Shown here one piece after another: positions 6,392 to 8,462 of a DNA stretch of 8,462 nt. The DNA lies in assembly GCA_046048295.1 (NCBI GenBank), contig JBJOGJ010000175.1:1-8462 (forward strand), written 5' to 3'. A program made the translations under genes and the position numbers. Position 1 is the stretch's first letter. Each line of letters opens with the position of its first letter. The notes below the pieces were generated by a model, which was given only the letters and a program-made list of their open reading frames with translations, was not told where the DNA came from and did no database searches. Source of the stretch: CBDCWA01 sp046048295 (GTDB lineage: Bacteria > Pseudomonadota > Alphaproteobacteria > Rhizobiales > Hyphomicrobiaceae).

Positions 6392-6969
6392 CTGTTCAGG
6401 CGGCGGTGCGTCCGCGCCGCCAGCAAACTCAATGCGAAGATGAGGACACCGCCAGCCAGGAAGATCTGGTTGGCCGGCCAGTCCGCCTTGCCGCTGGCGA
6501 GCTTTCCCGAACCGATGAGGAAGATCAGCCCCGCCATAGAAGCCGCGGCCTGTGCCAGATTGGCAAAGTCGGCCGATGCCAGCAAACGCCCGGCGCCAGG
6601 TCCCCGTTTCACACTCATCTGCCGCGACAGAAACGCGATTGCGGCGGCAATGACCAGCATGCCGGAACCGTACTGCCAACCGTGCTGCCAGCGAATTTCC
6701 GAAGCCCCGTAGCCGACGAGCAGCGCCAGACCGCCCCAGGCATAGGCAGCGGAAATGAGCGCGGAATTGGTACTGGCGGCGCTGAAAGGCGTTGCGTCGG
6801 CATGCTGGAGAGCATTGGCTCGCAAAGAAGCAGCGAGAATCGCCAAAAGGCCCAGGAAGGCGGCGATGGCGCAAACTTCTCCAGACTTGGTCCGCATGCC
6901 ATAGGCAAACAGCACTATGCTCGCGATCAGCGCGATCGCGAGCAGCACGACAGACGAACTACGCATCAT
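6385..6969 (-). CDS. Predicted multi-pass membrane protein, paralogue of its upstream neighbour
   Basis: I do not recognise the family. The chosen start (ATG 6969, followed at once by a second ATG at 6966) gives 194 residues. Hydrophobic segments lie at about 8-25, 31-49, 69-88, 102-115, 139-154 and 166-185, suggesting six membrane helices. GAGACG lies just before the paired ATGs. A longer in-frame start at 7089 would run into the neighbouring gene and add a basic, non-hydrophobic extension unlike the rest, so it is rejected. The protein aligns by eye with the product of 7010-7624: R-x-N after helix 2, N-S-A then a WG/WAW region and YG in helix 3, a charged loop with Lys/Arg, L-x-x-x-x-Q before helix 5, GK after it, then DWPANQIFLAG. 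The two genes are 40 bases apart on the same strand and most likely form an operon arising from duplication. No enzymatic motif is visible and no function is assigned. Confidence 0.75.
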   Translation of the reverse strand: MMRSSSVVLLAIALIASIVLFAYGMRTKSGEVCAIAAFLGLLAILAASLRANALQHADATPFSAASTNSALISAAYAWGGLALLVGYGASEIRWQHGWQYGSGMLVIAAAIAFLSRQMSVKRGPGAGRLLASADFANLAQAAASMAGLIFLIGSGKLASGKADWPANQIFLAGGVLIFALSLLAARTHRRLNSG

Positions 6970-7009
6970 CGTCTCGCAAGAGTCTTCGGCATCGTTGCTG
7001 TGGCGCCGG

Positions 7010-7624
7010 TCAAGCCGCGGCCTCGTTCGACCGCCCTCCGCGGCGGGCACGCATCTCGTAGGCACTGACGGCTGCAATCGCCAGCGCACCGAAGAAGAAG
7101 ATGTTGTTCGCCGCCCAATCCGTGTGCCGCGGATCGAGGAAACGGGTCATCTTGCCATCGACAATCAATCCAACGATGGCGATGATCATGCCGACCAGCT
7201 GAACGAGGGCCAGACCACGGCCAAGCTTGATCATTGCCTCATCGGTCCGGCCGGTTTCTGCGTCCTTGCGCATCATCGCCGATATCAGCAGGCAGATTCC
7301 GGCGACCACCACCGTGGCGAGCGTGAACACCAGCCACTCCTTCCAGACGAGAACGCCGGTGCCGTAGGTGAGGGCGAGGTTGAGCGCCGCCCAGGCCCAG
7401 ACGAACCCCATGAATCGCGCGCTATTGCTCGCGATACGAGGATAGGGAGCACCCGATCGTGCAAGGGCCTGATTTTCGCGAATGGCCAGCAAGGCGAAAA
7501 AGATATTCGTCGCGGCTGCAATCGCCAAATGCGCGTAGGCCATGTTCGGATCGATACCGCGTGCCGCAGCAGCGAGGACAAGTGCCGCCACACTTATCCC
7601 GATCCCAAGCGTCCAGAATATCAT
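7010..7624 (-). CDS. Predicted multi-pass membrane protein, first of a tandem paralogous pair
   Basis: The family is not recognised. The product has 204 residues with hydrophobic segments at about 3-21, 28-48, 71-93, 96-118, 137-156 and 170-189, consistent with six membrane helices and very short loops. The one long polar loop (118-135) carries RKDAETGRTDEA. A strong ribosome binding site, GGAGAGGG, sits close before the ATG at 7624. Near the C-terminus it has DWAANNIFFFGALAI (169-183), matching DWPANQIFLAG in the downstream neighbour. An NIFF motif also occurs in helix 2 (residues 40-43, in AAATNIFFALLAI), hinting at an internal duplication. It is divergent from rpsT across a 275-base gap and precedes its paralogue by 40 bases. 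It has no signal peptidase site, metal-binding cluster or known transporter signature that I can see, so its job is unknown. Confidence 0.8.
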   Translation of the reverse strand: MIFWTLGIGISVAALVLAAAARGIDPNMAYAHLAIAAATNIFFALLAIRENQALARSGAPYPRIASNSARFMGFVWAWAALNLALTYGTGVLVWKEWLVFTLATVVVAGICLLISAMMRKDAETGRTDEAMIKLGRGLALVQLVGMIIAIVGLIVDGKMTRFLDPRHTDWAANNIFFFGALAIAAVSAYEMRARRGGRSNEAAA

Positions 7625-7765
7625 GGTCCCTCTCCACCATTGTACAGATCATCGGAACTTGTGACGCAAAACTGCTTACACAAAATTAACGTATGTCGCA
7701 CCCCCGAATGGCACGGGCGCGAACAATGCAGTTGAACGGTCGAGCAGATGGCGGTTATTGCTCCA

Positions 7766-7794
7766 TTGACCGGGTTTCGCCTTCTGGTTATAGA
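7766..7794 (+). promoter_or_regulatory. rpsT promoter (-35 TTGACC, -10 TATAGA)
   Basis: TTGACC (7766-7771) and TATAGA (7789-7794) are separated by exactly 17 bases, a good sigma-70/housekeeping promoter. Transcription would begin near 7800 and give an approximately 100-base leader before the rpsT start at 7900. This is the best promoter match I saw in the window. Confidence 0.65.
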
Positions 7795-7797
7795 AAT

Positions 7798-7830
7798 CCC
7801 GAAGGTCGCCCGAAGCATGTGCTTCGGGCG
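7798..7830 (+). promoter_or_regulatory. rpsT 5' leader hairpin with a competing partner strand
   Basis: CGCCCGAAGC (7807-7816) pairs perfectly with GCTTCGGGCG (7821-7830) across the loop ATGT, a very stable 10-bp hairpin starting a few bases into the predicted transcript. A second copy of CCCGAAG (7798-7804), at the very 5' end, can also pair with CTTCGGG (7822-7828), so two mutually exclusive folds are possible. The downstream bases CTTGTGTTGTTGG are T-rich but not a clean T-run. This could be an attenuator, a stabilising 5' hairpin, or a site for feedback control by S20; only the pairing is seen directly. Confidence 0.5.
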
Positions 7831-7899
7831 CTTGTGTTGTTGGAGTGGGGGCTCCGGTTTGCCCGCCACCATGGAATTGATAACGGGAGTAAAGTCTGC

Positions 7900-8166
7900 A
7901 TGGCGAATACCAAGTCGGCGAAGAAGGCCAATCGCCAGACCATCGAGCGTACTGCCGCCAACAAGTCGCGGCGCACCCGCATGCGCACGGAAGTTCGGCG
8001 TGTCGAGGAGGCGATCGCAGCCGGAGACCGGCCCACCGCCCAGGCCGCCCTCAAGCTTGCCGAGCCCATTCTGATGCGCACGGCCCAGAAGGGCATCATT
8101 CACAAGAACGCCGCGAGCCGGAAGGTGATGCGGTTGTCAGCGCGCGTCAAAGCCCTGCCCAACTGA
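7900..8166 (+). CDS. rpsT: 30S ribosomal protein S20 (bS20)
   Basis: An 88-residue basic protein with the classical S20 start MANTKSAKKANRQ and the body R-x-x-N-K-S-R-R-T-R-M-R-T, followed by a long helical bundle and the conserved GIIHKNAASRKVMRLSARV segment near the C-terminus. It binds 16S rRNA in the small subunit. Length is normal for the family. GGGAG lies 10 bases ahead of the ATG. A longer in-frame start at 7693 is rejected because it precedes the promoter and encodes no conserved sequence. In rhizobial genomes rpsT usually sits directly upstream of dnaA, which suggests what follows beyond the right edge. It is monocistronic here, with its own promoter, leader hairpin and terminator. 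Confidence 0.98.
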   Translation: MANTKSAKKANRQTIERTAANKSRRTRMRTEVRRVEEAIAAGDRPTAQAALKLAEPILMRTAQKGIIHKNAASRKVMRLSARVKALPN

Positions 8167-8172
8167 GTGGGG

Positions 8173-8189
8173 CACCGACACTGTCGGTG
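8173..8189. repeat. 17-bp perfect palindrome just after rpsT
   Basis: CACCGACA and TGTCGGTG flank a single central C, beginning six bases after the rpsT stop codon. As RNA it could fold as a 6-bp stem with a 5-base loop; as double-stranded DNA it could bind a dimeric protein. It precedes the clear intrinsic terminator at 8223 and may protect the rpsT mRNA 3' end. The role is inferred. Confidence 0.4.
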
Positions 8190-8222
8190 ACGCGATCGCG
8201 TGTTGCAGAAGCGCAACTTACC

Positions 8223-8250
8223 AAGGCCGGGCATAGCCCGGCCTTTGTGT
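8223..8250 (+). terminator. Rho-independent terminator of rpsT
   Basis: AAGGCCGGGC (8223-8232) and GCCCGGCCTT (8236-8245) make a perfect 10-bp GC-rich stem with the 3-base loop ATA, followed by TTTGTGT-type sequence. It lies 57 bases after the rpsT stop codon. This is the clearest intrinsic terminator in the window. Confidence 0.85.
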
Positions 8251-8462
8251 ATATCGATGCGGAAAAGTAGCCGACAATCAAAAGGATTCCCAAGACTCGG
8301 GGCGGCGGCAGATCGGAGATCGCTACAGGGGCCGCAAGCGGAAAATCGATCGTGAAATCTGTTTTGTGACGGTGCAGGGCTAGAGCCTGACAATAAATGG
8401 GTGGGTGGCCGAATTCGCATTAAGACTCAAGAGTCTTCGACTGGAAGACCAACAGTTTTTGA
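8251..8462. promoter_or_regulatory. Non-coding region with four GANTC sites, likely control region of the next gene (possibly dnaA)
   Basis: No convincing gene is seen from the rpsT terminator to the window end. GANTC sites, the target of the alphaproteobacterial CcrM methylase, occur at 8285-8289, 8294-8298, 8424-8428 and 8431-8435, two close pairs. The right pair is embedded in the perfect 16-bp palindrome 8422-8437 (AAGACTC, AA, GAGTCTT). Its right arm overlaps a second inverted repeat, GTCTTC (8433-8438) with GAAGAC (8444-8449). No TTATCCACA-type DnaA box was found, so an origin is not claimed. That dnaA follows is an inference from rhizobial gene order. Confidence 0.45.

Noticed and set aside
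6970..7089. N-terminal extension of the second membrane protein
   Set aside because: It would overlap the upstream membrane-protein gene and adds a basic soluble segment; the double ATG at 6969/6966 precedes the first hydrophobic helix.
7639..7669. Minus-strand promoter for the membrane-protein pair (TTGCGT, 19 bases, TACAAT)
   Set aside because: The spacer is too long and the predicted transcription start would fall inside the ribosome binding site at 7628-7635.
8100..8420. A 106-codon minus-strand frame opposite the end of rpsT
   Set aside because: It runs across the rpsT terminator and the palindromes, has no recognisable motif and no good ribosome binding site.
8167..8462. Replication origin next to the presumed dnaA
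   Set aside because: No DnaA box (TTATCCACA or close variant) or AT-rich unwinding element is evident in the visible part.
1..8462. CRISPR arrays, tRNA or rRNA genes, insertion-sequence ends
   Set aside because: No regularly spaced repeats, cloverleaf-like sequence, rRNA segment or transposase fragment was seen on either strand.

Overview
The window looks like the chromosome of an alphaproteobacterium, most likely of the order Hyphomicrobiales (Rhizobiales). From established knowledge, the set ubiB, ubiE, mutM, an enoyl-CoA hydratase gene and rpsT is the conserved neighbourhood next to dnaA in rhizobia and relatives, and the GC-rich coding and protein features agree. dnaA is not visible; it is inferred to begin just past the right edge. 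The genus cannot be fixed from this sequence.

Layout. (1) 1-1392, minus strand: a two-gene unit of a COG1106-type AAA/ABC ATPase followed by the first 40 codons of a RloB-family gene that runs off the left edge. This is the RloAB/AbiL type of predicted phage-defence pair. It looks less GC-rich than its neighbours and is read as accessory DNA. (2) 1393-1671: an intergenic region with small hairpins and a 17-bp palindrome near the ATPase start. (3) 1672-4163, minus strand: ubiE then ubiB, ubiquinone biosynthesis. (4) 4264-6373, plus strand: a GlcG/HbpS-family gene abutting mutM (DNA repair), followed by a crotonase-family enoyl-CoA hydratase. (5) 6385-7624, minus strand: two tandem small membrane proteins that are paralogues of each other and of unknown function. 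(6) 7625-8166, plus strand: a promoter, a structured leader and rpsT (ribosomal protein bS20). (7) 8167-8462: the rpsT terminator and a non-coding stretch with four GANTC sites and nested palindromes, probably the regulatory region of the downstream gene.

How it fits together. The core is housekeeping: quinone synthesis, oxidised-base repair, fatty acyl-CoA metabolism and translation. Three elements look inserted into or variable within this conserved frame: the RloAB-type pair after ubiB, the GlcG-family gene between ubiE and mutM, and the membrane-protein pair between the enoyl-CoA hydratase and rpsT. The strongest candidates for something under-described are the membrane-protein pair and the defence pair beside the dnaA neighbourhood.
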